From positions 64,045,581 to 64,109,580 of the forward strand of contig CM059576.1 in NCBI GenBank assembly GCA_030386875.1: a DNA stretch of 64,000 nucleotides, in the 5' to 3' direction. A program made the translations under genes and the position numbers. The stretch's first letter is position 1. Every line of letters begins with the position of its first letter. The notes beneath the pieces are model-generated. The model made no database searches. It worked only from the letters and a program-made list of their open reading frames with translations, and was not told where the DNA came from. This DNA comes from Morinoia aosen (lineage: Eukaryota; Arthropoda; Malacostraca; Amphipoda; Talitridae). Positions 55,020-64,000 of the stretch are shown here, piece by piece.

Positions 55020-57840
55020 CTAGATTACATTTAATGCTAATATTTGAACATGAAAGATATTAACGGCAACTTTACTAACAATAATTCCCTTCAACCACTT
55101 GGGACCATTTCTTAAATTCAGAGCGAGAACATGATCCCCGACATCAAATTGAGTTACATACATAGGCTTAGACCTGGACACAGAAAATTTAGGATGAACT
55201 CTATCTTTGGAAGTAACAAATTTACGATTGTTCAGCGCAACTGAGGGAACAATTTTGGTAACACTATGCGGAATACAATGCGATTGAAATAATGCTTTCG
55301 CTAGACGGGATTTGAACGATTCGGAAGAAGATAGTTTTTTCAACAAGTCTTTAATGACTCTTACCCCCCTCTCAGCTTGACCATTGCTTGCTGGAGAGTA
55401 GGGCGGAGGTGTGAGGTGCTCAATGCCGTTGGAAATAAGAAAATCTTTGAAGTCTTGAGACGAAAAGTTAGAAGCATTGTCACTTACGAGCACATCACAC
55501 AACCCGTTTCTGCTGAAAATCATTCTCAACGCATCGACAGTATCTGACACACTCGTGGATGGTACCACTTCACATTCAATATATTTAGATAATGCATCTA
55601 CAGCAATGAAAACAATTTTATTCTCGTAAAAAAAGTGATCGACATGAATGCGTTCAAAAGGACGAGAAGGAGTAGGCCATTCTACATTTCTAGACTTAGG
55701 TTTTGCTCGATTTAATTGACATTGGGGACAACATTTTACGATGTCTTCAATAGTTTTGTCCATTCCGGGAAACCAAATAACAGATCTGGCCAACGATTTC
55801 ATGCCAAAAATGCTAGGATGTCCATCATGAAATGTTTCAAGGACTAAACTACGCAGTGACTTGGGAATAAAAACCCGTTCTTTATAAAGTATGCAACCCT
55901 TCATGATGGTCATCTGAGGTAGCAGGTTCTTAAATTTTGAAAAATTGGGATCAGGTTTAGGAGGCATGCCAAACTTTATGTATTGTTTAAGTTGGCATAG
56001 TTCGCTATCCATATCAGTATGAGTTTTTATATTTTCACACGTGACAGGAGTTTTATCAAGAGTGTTCACAGCAAAAATCATTTCGTACGGTTCTAGCTCC
56101 TTTACAGTCGTAGGTAGTGGCAGCCTACTGAGACAATCGCTATTTACGTTACATTTGCCTTTCGAATATCTGAAAACATAGTCAAACTGGGAGAGTCTAA
56201 GAGCCCATCTCTGAATTCGAGCGGAACAGTTGAGAGGTACACCCTTGTCATGTGCAAAAAGTTTACAACGAGGTTTCTGATCATTATGGATAATGAACTT
56301 AGCACCAAGTAGAAATTTCTTGAATTTCTCCACGCCAAAAACCACACTAAGGCTCTCCCTTTCAATGTTAGAGTAGTTTTGTTCCGCACTATTCAGAGAT
56401 CTCGAAGCAAATTGAACCGGACACCAATCATGAGAAGGACTAACGCGTTGCATGAGTATGGCAGCAACTCCATAACCCGAACTATCAGTTTCAAGAAGAG
56501 TTTCATGGTTGGGATCAAACAACTTCAGAGGTTTATGCGAACGAAAGATGTTCTTAATTTTCTGGACACTCTCGTCCTGTTCTTGAGTCCACCGGAACTG
56601 TACATTTTTCTTAAGCAGCGAATACAGAGGATGCATGACATTAGAAAAGTTGGGTACAAAACGACTGTAGAAGTTACACAATCCGATGAAAGCTTGCAAC
56701 TGTTTTAGGTTTTTAGGAACAGGAGCATTGAGAATAGCTTCTACTTTCTCAGAGTTAGGGTGAACACCCTTGTTATCGAAAACGTACCCTAGATAAGACA
56801 CACGATCAGTTAGAAAGGCACATTTAGACAGATTTAAGCGAATTCCCGCGTTTTTTAGGACTCACAGGACCCTGTCAAGAACTTCCAAATGAGCATCATA
56901 TGACGAGGTCAAAATGAGGAGGTCATCCTGGTACACAATGATGTTATCGATGCCAGACAGAGTCCTATTCATGAATGCTTGAAAAATGCCGGGGCTTGCA
57001 CGTAGACCATAAGGTAAGTAATTGTACATGAATAGACCTTCAGAGGTGTTAATGGTCGTAACTTTCTTTGATTCTTCGTCCAACGGAATTTGCAAAAACG
57101 CGTTGGACAAATCAATTTTTGAGAAAAACTTAGCGTCTCCGATTTGAGAAATGACATCATCAATAACAGGTAGTACAGATTGAACTGGATTCAGAAAATT
57201 ATTAATGGAAGCTGAAAAATCTCCACAGATTCTCACACTGCCGTCAGACTTTAGAACATTAACGGTAGGAGATGCCCATTGGCTATCATACACTTTTGTG
57301 ATTTTGCCCATACTCTGCAAGCGTTCCAGTTCGGCTTTGACAGAGTCTCTTAGTCTTACAGGAACCGGGCGTGCTTTACAAAATACAGGAACTGCATTAG
57401 GCAACACATCAAGATGAACTGTCTCTTTAACGTTAGACTGTGAATCAGATGACAAATATTCGTCATATTTTAACGACAAACTTTTCGGCAAACTATGACA
57501 ATCCGTTTTATTTATGGAGTCGTATTTATCAGGAATGACAATGTTTACGTTTAGTTTAGAACAAATATCTCGGCCCAGTAAGTTGATTCTATCATCCTCC
57601 ACAATGAGAAACTTATGATTAAAACTAACATTATGGTACATGACAGTTATTGAAGCTTGACCAAGCAGGTTTACCGAGACACCACTGTACCCGAGAATTT
57701 TGCTGCATGTAGGATTTACCACAGCACCAACTTTGATTGCATCTCTTTTACGTATAGTTGACACGGCACTGCCGTTATCCAAAAGGAATTCAACAGGTTT
57801 ACTATTTAAGTTGCATGCAATCATAGTGGGCTCTTTAGTG
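55020..57840 (-). CDS. Gypsy C pol: protease, reverse transcriptase, RNase H, integrase
   Basis: From the N-terminus: a retropepsin-like start (VEFLLDNGSAVSTI, later INLLGRDI); reverse transcriptase with DSQWASPTVNVLKSDGSVRI, KIDLSNAFLQIPLDEESKK, LPYGLRASPGIFQAFMNRTL and the active site YQDDLLI; the thumb region IGLCNFYSRFVPNFSNVMHP; RNase H with LLETDSSGYGVAAILMQR, NYSNIERESLSVVFGVEKF, IIHNDQKP and NVNSDCLSRLP; integrase with HPSIFGMKSLARSVIWFPGM, CCPQCQ, IHVDHFFYENKIVFIAVDAL, VSDNASNF and SPASNGQAERGVRVIKDLL, giving the acidic triad. The family copies RNA into DNA and inserts it. The same enzyme set accounts for the TAGAG duplication. Fossil element, nearly whole. Confidence 0.9.
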
Positions 57841-57859
57841 ACGGGAATTACAGTGGTGT

Positions 57860-58837
57860 TTACTCTAAAAAATTAGAATCATTTGGGGAATAATCAGAAC
57901 ACTCATGTAGATGATTACCGTCACCACCTTCGTTCCCAGGTTTTTGCAACACAGCTTCGTTCTTCTGTAGAGGCATCCGTGAATTCTTCATTAACACGTC
58001 TTCTCTCCCAACGTTGCCACAGCAACCGCTTCTTCCCGACTGCACTGTGTAAGTGCGAGCTGCGTCAAATTTTCCTTGTGTAGGTCCCCTTCGTGTAGGC
58101 ATAGCAGGAGGAGGCCGAGCTGCAGTTGTAGATTTGCAAACCTTAGAGATGTGGCCTAATTTTCCACATGTGTGACATTTCAATTTCAAAGCATAGCAAT
58201 TCTTTGCAAGATGCTTTTGCTTGGTTCCGCAGCGAATGCATATGTAGTTCGGCGGGAGTTTTTCTGTAGTGAAATACGATGAAGATGAATCCTCACGAAT
58301 GATATCTTGAGCGTCGGAGCTTAATTGTTCGATAAGTTATGCGTGTTCAACGCATTCGTTGAAGGACTTGCTATCGCACTTCTGTAGAACCGCGCTGAGA
58401 ATTTGCGCTGAATGTAGCCCAGCCACAAAGGCATCTCTCAATAAACGATCACTACTGCAATTACCATAATTGCATGCAGATGCTAAGTCATTTAACGTTT
58501 TAGCATAACTTTCTATGGATTCATTAGCACCTTGTTTTCTATTTAGAAATGTAACCGATGCACCGACGATGGATTTTTTAATTTCAAATTGTTGTGTTAA
58601 TTTTTCTTCAAGTTCTTCATATGTAGCCTCAGTGAGTAACGTAGGTTTAATTCTTCGTTGTAGATCAGTAATTATGTTTACAGGCAAAGCTTTGATTAGA
58701 ATACTAGCTTTTTTACCGCCATTATTTCTTGCTTTCTGAAGAGCGTCTGCACTTTGTACTTTCCAGCGCTCCAAGAATTCACTCACTGTTTCTACTTCCA
58801 CGTCGAACGGAGGGCAGCTGACTGTAGAATACGCCAT
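57860..58837 (-). CDS. Gypsy C Gag
   Basis: Starts MAYSTVSCPPFDVEVETVSE just inside the 5' LTR and leader. The retrotransposon-gag core shows LERWKVQSADALQKARNNGG, LTQQFEIKKSIVGASVTFLN and QGANESIESYAKTLNDLASA. A CCHC knuckle (CHTCGKLGHISKVC) follows near the end, then a basic/proline-rich stretch. Gag packs the element RNA. The assignment is from motifs and position. Confidence 0.8.
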
Positions 58838-58900
58838 CTTAATTTCAGAGCACTTTTAAAGTTCAAATTCACTTCGCAAGTTCGAAGCCTCGTCGTCAAT

Positions 58901-59227
58901 TGTAATATCTTGGAATTTCAGCAAGATATACGGTTTACTGGACAGCACTTGTAGATCGGTTAGCCTAGCCGTAAACTAGGCAAGAGGATAGCAAAACGAA
59001 CAGCAGGACTACTGGTATTGTACTGATCTCAAGTTCACACAGCTTGCTCTTAAGTCTAGTTCGAACAATGAACTTCCGCCCGGCAGTAGGCGCGCTTCCG
59101 ACCTATCCGGCGCTTGTAAATACCAGGCGCGCATCGGCGGTTCCGCCGGAAACTCCGAGCGAGCGAGACTCATAAATCTCCGCAGCCGGAACCTCCATAA
59201 ATATCCCAAGAGCGTCACTATACAACA
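58901..59227 (-). repeat. 5' LTR of Gypsy C
   Basis: 327 bp, one visible difference from the other LTR. On the inner side AAGTTCGAAGCCTCGTCGTC (58878-58897) resembles a tRNA T-arm and acceptor, a possible primer site, but the terminal CCA match is poor. Confidence 0.95.
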
Positions 59228-60135
59228 TAGAGTATATTGCAATATGCAGTAGAGTATATTGCAATATGCAGTAGAGTATATTGCAATATGCAGTAGAGTA
59301 TATTGCAATATGCAGAAGAGTATATTGCAATATGCAGTCGAGTATATTGCAATATGCAGTCGAGTATATTGCAATATGCAGTAGAGTATATTGCAATATG
59401 CAGTAGAGTATATTGAAATATGCAGTCGAGTATATTGCAATATACAGTAGAGTATATTGCAATATGCAGTAGAGTATATTGCAATATGCAGTAGAGTATA
59501 TTGCAATATGCAGTAGAGTATATTGCAATATGCAGTAGAGTATATTGCAATATGCAGTAGAGTATATTGCAATATGCAGTAGAGTATATTGCAATATGCA
59601 GTAGAGTATATTGCAATATGCAGTAGAGTATATGCAGTAGAGTATATTGCAATATGCAGTAGAGTATATTGCAATATGCAGTAGAGTATATTGCAATATG
59701 CAGTAGAGTATATTGCAATATGCAGTCGAGTATATTGCAATATGCAGTCGAGTATATTGCAATATGCAGTAGAGTATATTGCAATATGCAGTAGAGTATA
59801 TTGCAATATGCAGTAGAGTATATTGCAATATGCAGTAGAGTATATTGCAATATGCAGTAGAGTATATTGCAATATGCAGTATAGTATATCGCAATATGCA
59901 GTAGAGTAAATTGCAATATGCAGTAGAGTATATTGCAATATGCAGTAGAGTATATTGCAATATGCAGTCGAGTATATTGCAATATGCAGTAGAGTATGTT
60001 GTAATTTGCAGTAGAGTATGTTGTGATATGCAGTAGAGTATGTTGTGATATGCAGTAGAGTATGTTGTGATATGCAGTAGAGTATATTGTAATTTGCAGT
60101 AGAGTATGTTGTAATTTGCAGTAGAGTATGTTGTG
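59228..60135. repeat. 22-bp satellite array, right block (about 41 units)
   Basis: Continuation of the left block after the Gypsy C insertion, starting TAGAG. One unit near 59632 is short by 8 bp. From about 59995 the core changes from TTGCAATATG to TTGTGATATG or TTGTAATTTG while AGTAGAG stays. Confidence 0.95.
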
Positions 60136-60440
60136 ATATGCGCAACAGAATGTTGTGATATGCGCAACAGTATGTTGTGATATGCGCAACAGAATGTTGT
60201 GATATGCGCAACAGAATGTTTTGATATGCGCAACAGAATGTTTTGATATGCGCAACAGAATGTTGTGATGTGCGCAACAGAATGTTGTGATGTGCGCAAC
60301 AGAATGTTGTGATGTGCGCAACAGAATGTTGTGATATGCCCAACAGTTTGTTGTGAGATGCGCAACAGTATGTTGTGATATGCGCTACAGTATGTTGTGA
60401 TATGCGCTACCGTATGTTGTGATATGCGCTACAGTATGCT
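60136..60440. repeat. 22-bp satellite variant block, about 14 units
   Basis: Same period and same TTGTGATATG core, but CAGTAGAGTA is replaced by CGCAACAGAA or CGCAACAGTA. The last units read CGCTACAGTATG. The block ends at GTAGTATCC. It is clearly derived from the same array. Confidence 0.93.
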
Positions 60441-61049
60441 GTAGTATCCAATACCCCGCCGAACTCGGTATCCAAGATACGAATTAGAGTGTGTAAGGCT
60501 CTGGAAATCTCTAAGAATTTTGAAAGTGACTTATTATAATGCACTTGCACAGCGAAAATGAGTGTAATAATTTGCAGGTGAAGTGAGACCAAGACCGCCA
60601 GTGTCAATTCCCTCGTATCTATTCATAAGAGCGTGACACTGAACATATATAGACACACGACAGTCATTCCTAGTATTAGACTAAATAATTTTGCTCCTTT
60701 GAACATGATTGTTTTGTAAGAAACTATTTCACACTGAAATAAGCAGTTTTTGTGTTCAATAAAGAATCGTCTATTTAGTTAATGCCAAAACTAGTCAGCA
60801 CACGAATAAAGGCCTCGCAAAACAACATTCAAAATCAAACGTTTATAAATACATCTGTTGCACAACGGTGTGGATTGAACTTCTGTAAAATAAGTTGCGA
60901 ATTACAATTGATGAACTGAAATATGAAGAAAGTAGTTTCAATTATCGCAATAATTTCACTAATTTTATTTCTTTCAAAACATTCCTTTTCCACTTAACTT
61001 TTAAATCTGTTTGTGAACCTCGCCGGCATTCATCGGGCATCTAGACACT
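60441..61049. other. Intergenic stretch, no gene seen
   Basis: AT-rich; nothing recognised. Confidence 0.4.
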
Positions 61050-61262
61050 GTAGACTTTTAGGGAAGATTCGACATTTGTAACTATGAGAGCTAGCGCTCC
61101 CGGAGGGAATATGTGAGGTTACGAGCCAAGGTGAAGTATGTATTCTTTTTGTTGAATTGCAAGAGTTTCTTAGTTTTGTTATAGCCTTTCAGCTCACTGC
61201 TGTCCTGTTTTTTTAGCACCTACTTTGTTCAACTTTAATCTTGTTTCGTAAATTTCACTCCC
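61050..61262 (+). repeat. DR copy 7 (5' two thirds)
   Basis: Carries GAGAGCTAGCGCTCCCGGAG, GAATATGTGAGGTTACGAGC, CTGCTGTCCTGTTTTTTTAG, CTTTAATCTTGTTTCG and ends at CAACTTCCTG, where copy 8 begins. Confidence 0.7.
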
Positions 61263-61267
61263 AACTT

Positions 61268-61638
61268 CCTGCGCCTCAGGGGGATACAACTATTGTCTCT
61301 ATGGGAATTAGCGCTCCCAGGGGGACTATGTGAGGGCCCGAGCTGATAGTTAGGTAGGCTTTCTTTTTGTTAAAATAGAATAGGTTTTTTGTCTTTCTAC
61401 GGACCATCTTTTTCCGGTTCAATGCTGTCCTGTTTTTCTGCACCTACTACTGCCTCCAACTTTTTGTTTCATGAACTTCTCTCTTAGCTTACTGTTTCTG
61501 TGCACCTTGTTCATAGATTCTGCGCTCCCTCATTTCCACACTAAATGGTGCCTTCATCCTTCCTCTCTTGGGACATCTTTGTCGTGGTAAAATGAGGCTA
61601 AAATTTTCTTATTCAATAATAATAATAATAATAATAAT
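61268..61638 (+). repeat. DR copy 8, full length with AAT tail
   Basis: Starts CGCCTCAGGGGGATACAACT and ends GGTAAAATGAGGCTAAAATT, then TTCTTATTC and an (AAT)n microsatellite. Direct head-to-tail contact with copy 7. Confidence 0.75.
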
Positions 61639-62688
61639 TAGAGATGTGCCATTGCATAACTTGCATATATGCACGCCAAGACATATGCAGAATGTTCAAT
61701 GCAATGCAAGAATTATCTTGTGCATATGCAAAATCACATTACGCCATTTTGCATATGCAAAATAACAGATGTAGTATGCAAAATACATTATGCATATGCA
61801 CGATATCATTGCATATATGCCGCAATGCGAATGGTGTAATTTGATTTTTTTAATTTAAAACTGCAAATTTTCTCCTTGATCCAGAAATTTCGTACATTGA
61901 TGGGACCTTTCTCAAACACTTTCAGTTGCTAAAGCAACATCTCAAGTTTTACCCGGTGCGCTATGTTCAGTACCTGATGCCCAGGTTTCCTTCTTGACCT
62001 GTTCTTAAGTTAAATTTGGTTCATAAATAAAATACAATAGGGTCCGAAATGAATTTAATGGAGTTTGAAGTTTTTATGAACTACATGGTGTAATAGTTAT
62101 TGTACACCTAGTGATAGTTTTCTTCTTTTGTTCTACACATAGGCCTCCCTATACGTACAAATTGTTAAAGTGGAAATGCAACTGTGAAGTTTGTATCAAT
62201 TTCCGAAACATATGCGTTTAGTGAATTAATAATAAATTCCGTTCTTTTGCTCTGCTTGTTCATAAAATATGAGAAAAAACTCAATAAGGTAGTCCCTCGA
62301 ATTCCGAATATGCCACAAATTCCCAAAATTTGCATCATTATATGGATTCTGCTTCCCGTACTTACATAGAACAATCAAATCTGCGATTGACATTTAGTGA
62401 TCATATGCTGATTTGAATATTCCTGCTATATTTGGCTTTTTAAAACCTAATGCAAATGTTTGGTATTCGTGGGATGACCGGAATGTGGGGGATTACCTAG
62501 AGGAAGATTATGAGAACTTTTTAAAGAAAAATTTTTAGTAATTTTTGTATCGTAATTTACAGATGCATTGGATAATGTGTTTATGAATGAAGAAATGAAC
62601 AAATTTCTTTTAGTATTCCAAATGATTACCATTATTTATTAGTTACGCCATTCTAAAGTGCCAAAAAGTGAAAGGAATGATACTTTCA

Positions 62689-62753
62689 GGAATGAATTTC
62701 CAGAATATGACTTTCAGGATGGAAATCTGTATTGTACTTATTGCCGGAAAACT
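62689..62753 (+). pseudogene. hAT transposase, BED-type zinc-finger remnant
   Basis: The plus strand reads RNEFPEYDFQDGNLYCTYCR KT when translated, matching the start of a BED or BED-like finger (aromatic residue, then C-x2-C). The second half of the finger with its histidines is not found. A consensus donor GTAAGTTTG follows directly at 62754, so this may have been an exon end. In the family the finger binds the transposon's subterminal repeats. Short and isolated, so only moderately sure. Confidence 0.5.
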
Positions 62754-62959
62754 GTAAGTTTGTCATGCAATATATTATGAGAGTATACACTGTTATGGTC
62801 AAAATATCTGCTGTGACTTCATAGATATGAATAACGAAGATAATCCTTTTGGTTCAGCATAAAGTTAACCGATGTTGACCATTTTTCATTTACGATAAAA
62901 TCATCGAAAGCTGGAAGTTTAAGCTCCATGTCTCATTTAATGTACGTAACCAACTCTTA

Positions 62960-63165
62960 GTGCTCGCTGTGGCCGAGTTGTTGAGAACGAACCCTTCTCT
63001 GAAGGCGTCAAGGGTTCGAATTCCGGCGCTGCGCAGCAATTTTCCCCGTTGGGGTGAAAGGAAAACTCAAACGCAATACCTCTCATTACACAGATATCTG
63101 AAATGGGTACCGGCTCGACAGGGGAGTAACCGTCCTGGTTATAGTTATACGGCACTTGAAAAAAT
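62960..63165 (+). mobile_element. tRNA-derived SINE, copy 3, inside the hAT element
   Basis: The head starts TGCTCGCTGTGGCCGAGTTG (A-box-like) and has CAAGGGTTCGAATTCCGGCG (B-box). The body has TTTTCCCCGTTGGGGTG, CTCAAACGCAATACC, AATGGGTACCGGCTCGAC and a tail ending CACTTGAAAAAATAATG. This copy has the clearest tRNA-like head of the three; the TGGCCGAG start recalls leucine or serine tRNAs. Confidence 0.82.
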
Positions 63166-63349
63166 AATGTACGAGATGATATTTATCATGCTTAATTGAT
63201 TAGAATGAAGCTTTTTTTCTAAATTTCTAGCACGAGCAGATTTTCCCATGATAAAGAACGTCAATTCTATTTTACATGGCTACCCTGGTGAGGAACGAAA
63301 ACCAATCAAATTACTTAACCAACGAGGTAGTTGGTCAACTCTTTCCATC

Positions 63350-63480
63350 TGACATGGAGAATTTTAAATTTGCTCCCCTGGTGCCGTACGATGTAGAAAG
63401 AGTGTTTTCGCAATACAAAAGTATTCTTGCCAATTAGCGAAAAAGTGTCCTGTTTAAAAACATTTAAAAAACATTATTGT
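63350..63480 (+). pseudogene. hAT transposase, C-terminal dimerisation remnant
   Basis: The plus strand reads FKFAPLVPYDVERVFSQYKS and ILAN, then a stop, then RKSVLFKNI. This is the 'cDVERsFSqyksiLsdrR' block of one hAT subgroup. In-frame stops show that the gene is dead. It lies just before the right end of the hAT element, where the C-terminus should be. A different hAT branch from the remnant at 7817. Confidence 0.75.
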
Positions 63481-63850
63481 TACATGTAACCACATACGTT
63501 AAACCTTGTTTTACTTTGAAATCTTGTGAAATCCTATTTTCATGTTTTCTTCATTAGTAGCAAATGCTCGACATTGTAAATATTGAACACTATTGTATTG
63601 AATCGTTACCTTAGAGTTCAATACCTACAATATCGAACAAGTTCCAACTAACTGATGTCGGTCATTCAGCCGTGCAAGGGCAAGGCTTGATCGCATATTG
63701 TTTGCATATAAATGCGAGTACTGTGCATCCAACACTTCGCAATCGAAGTGTTGAAGCCGCATAAACTTGAAGCCGCATATTTTATGCGGTCATGATTTCA
63801 TATGCGCATTCATACATGCATGTGCATATTGGCACAACTCTAATATTAAT

Positions 63851-64000
63851 TATTCCAACTTCCTGTTTCTACGTAGTCAGTTATTGCACAAATTCCACGT
63901 TACTTCTAGTCCATAATAAACAGTACTTTCCGACTTCCTCTCTTCGGAACTCCTTTGGTGCTGTTAGGAAAGTATAAACTAACCTCTAGTCCCCTGTCCA
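63851..64000 (+). repeat. DR copy 9 (3' part, runs to the window edge)
   Basis: Carries CAACTTCCTGTTTCTACG, CTTTCCGACTTCCTCTCTTC and GTTAGGAAAGTATAAACTAAC. Diverged. Confidence 0.5.

Larger units (their letters stand above)
54489..59227 (-). mobile_element. Gypsy element C, LTR retrotransposon inserted in the satellite
   Basis: Two 327-bp LTRs (TGTAATATCTTGG...CACTATACAACA) bound 4,739 bp. The 5-bp target duplication TAGAG, part of the satellite unit, is present on both sides (54484-54488 and 59228-59232). The LTRs differ at one position by eye, so the insertion is very young. Order on the minus strand: LTR, Gag with zinc knuckle, protease, reverse transcriptase, RNase H, integrase, polypurine tract, LTR. 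The reverse transcriptase and integrase resemble the Mag / K02A2.6-like branch. It looks nearly whole, with perhaps two or three breaks. Confidence 0.93.
61639..63842 (+). mobile_element. hAT DNA transposon (2.2 kb, decayed)
   Basis: Ends TAGAGATGTGCCATTGCATA on the left and TAGAGTTGTGCCAATATGCA read inward from the right. Flanks ATAATAAT and ATATTAAT form an 8-bp duplication with one change. The first 180 bp and last 150 bp are crowded with GCATAT and TATGCA words, likely subterminal binding sites. Remnants of the transposase lie at about 62689-62753 and 63350-63480. A SINE sits at 62960-63165. Confidence 0.82.

Noticed and set aside
59009-60365. Minus-strand frames of 367-444 codons ending in the Gypsy C LTR
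   Set aside because: Satellite read-through in three frames that runs on into the LTR; not a gene.
51033-60440. CRISPR-like look of short regular repeats
   Set aside because: Units abut directly with no unique spacers, and the setting is eukaryotic.
62960-63035. A tRNA gene (A and B boxes present)
   Set aside because: The cloverleaf does not fold convincingly and the SINE body follows directly; it is a SINE head.

Overview
The window reads as a piece of an arthropod genome, most likely an insect: about 40% GC, a spliced C2H2 zinc-finger gene with an insect-style 'VKNEPIDWDQE' leader exon, tRNA-derived SINEs, and DNA transposons (piggyBac, hAT, PIF/Harbinger, a DUF4817-type mariner relative) plus Gypsy retroelements. 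Nothing looks bacterial. The only host gene I can support is the zinc-finger gene; almost everything else is transposon, satellite or unassigned intergenic DNA. Species is not determinable from what I can see.

Layout. 1-7.76 kb: Gypsy element A (minus strand, runs off the left edge), with its gag region interrupted by about 3 kb of another repeat (R1) and a scrap of a second retroelement. 7.8-8.5 kb: a hAT transposase tail and a degenerate TTTTG-rich tandem repeat. 8.96-26.2 kb: the zinc-finger gene. Its two visible exons (8956-9077 and 24314-26179) join in phase 0 across a 15.2 kb intron, of which 13.85 kb is one Gypsy insertion (element B, 9610-23456, 4-bp duplication ATAG). Element B is itself hit twice: by a piggyBac transposon with an intact two-exon transposase (15421-18062, TTAA duplication) and by a 432-bp hAT-type MITE (18287-18718, 8-bp duplication CTTTATAG). 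Element B carries OTU-like and second aspartic-protease-like domains between RNase H and integrase.

26.2-47.8 kb: intergenic DNA filled with a roughly 350-bp dispersed repeat (DR, all copies on the plus strand), SINEs, two PIF/Harbinger elements abutting on a shared TTA (33012-36632 and 36636-37867), and a four-deep nest at 38.5-42.6 kb: a DR copy split by a long-TIR element, which holds a second long-TIR element and a mariner-like transposon. Two piggyBac-type MITEs lie at 46.2 and 47.3 kb. 47.8-50.4 kb: second copy of R1.

51.0-60.4 kb: two satellites, a 19-bp unit (51033-51484) and a 22-bp unit (52075-60440). The second is split by Gypsy element C (54489-59227), whose 327-bp LTRs differ at one position, so it is very recent. 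The satellites create long artefactual reading frames. 60.4-64 kb: more DR copies and a decayed hAT element (61639-63842) with a SINE inside it.

Time order from the nesting: the host gene is oldest; Gypsy B entered its intron later; the hAT MITE and the piggyBac came later still. Gypsy C is the youngest retroelement. All coordinates of repeat ends were read by eye.
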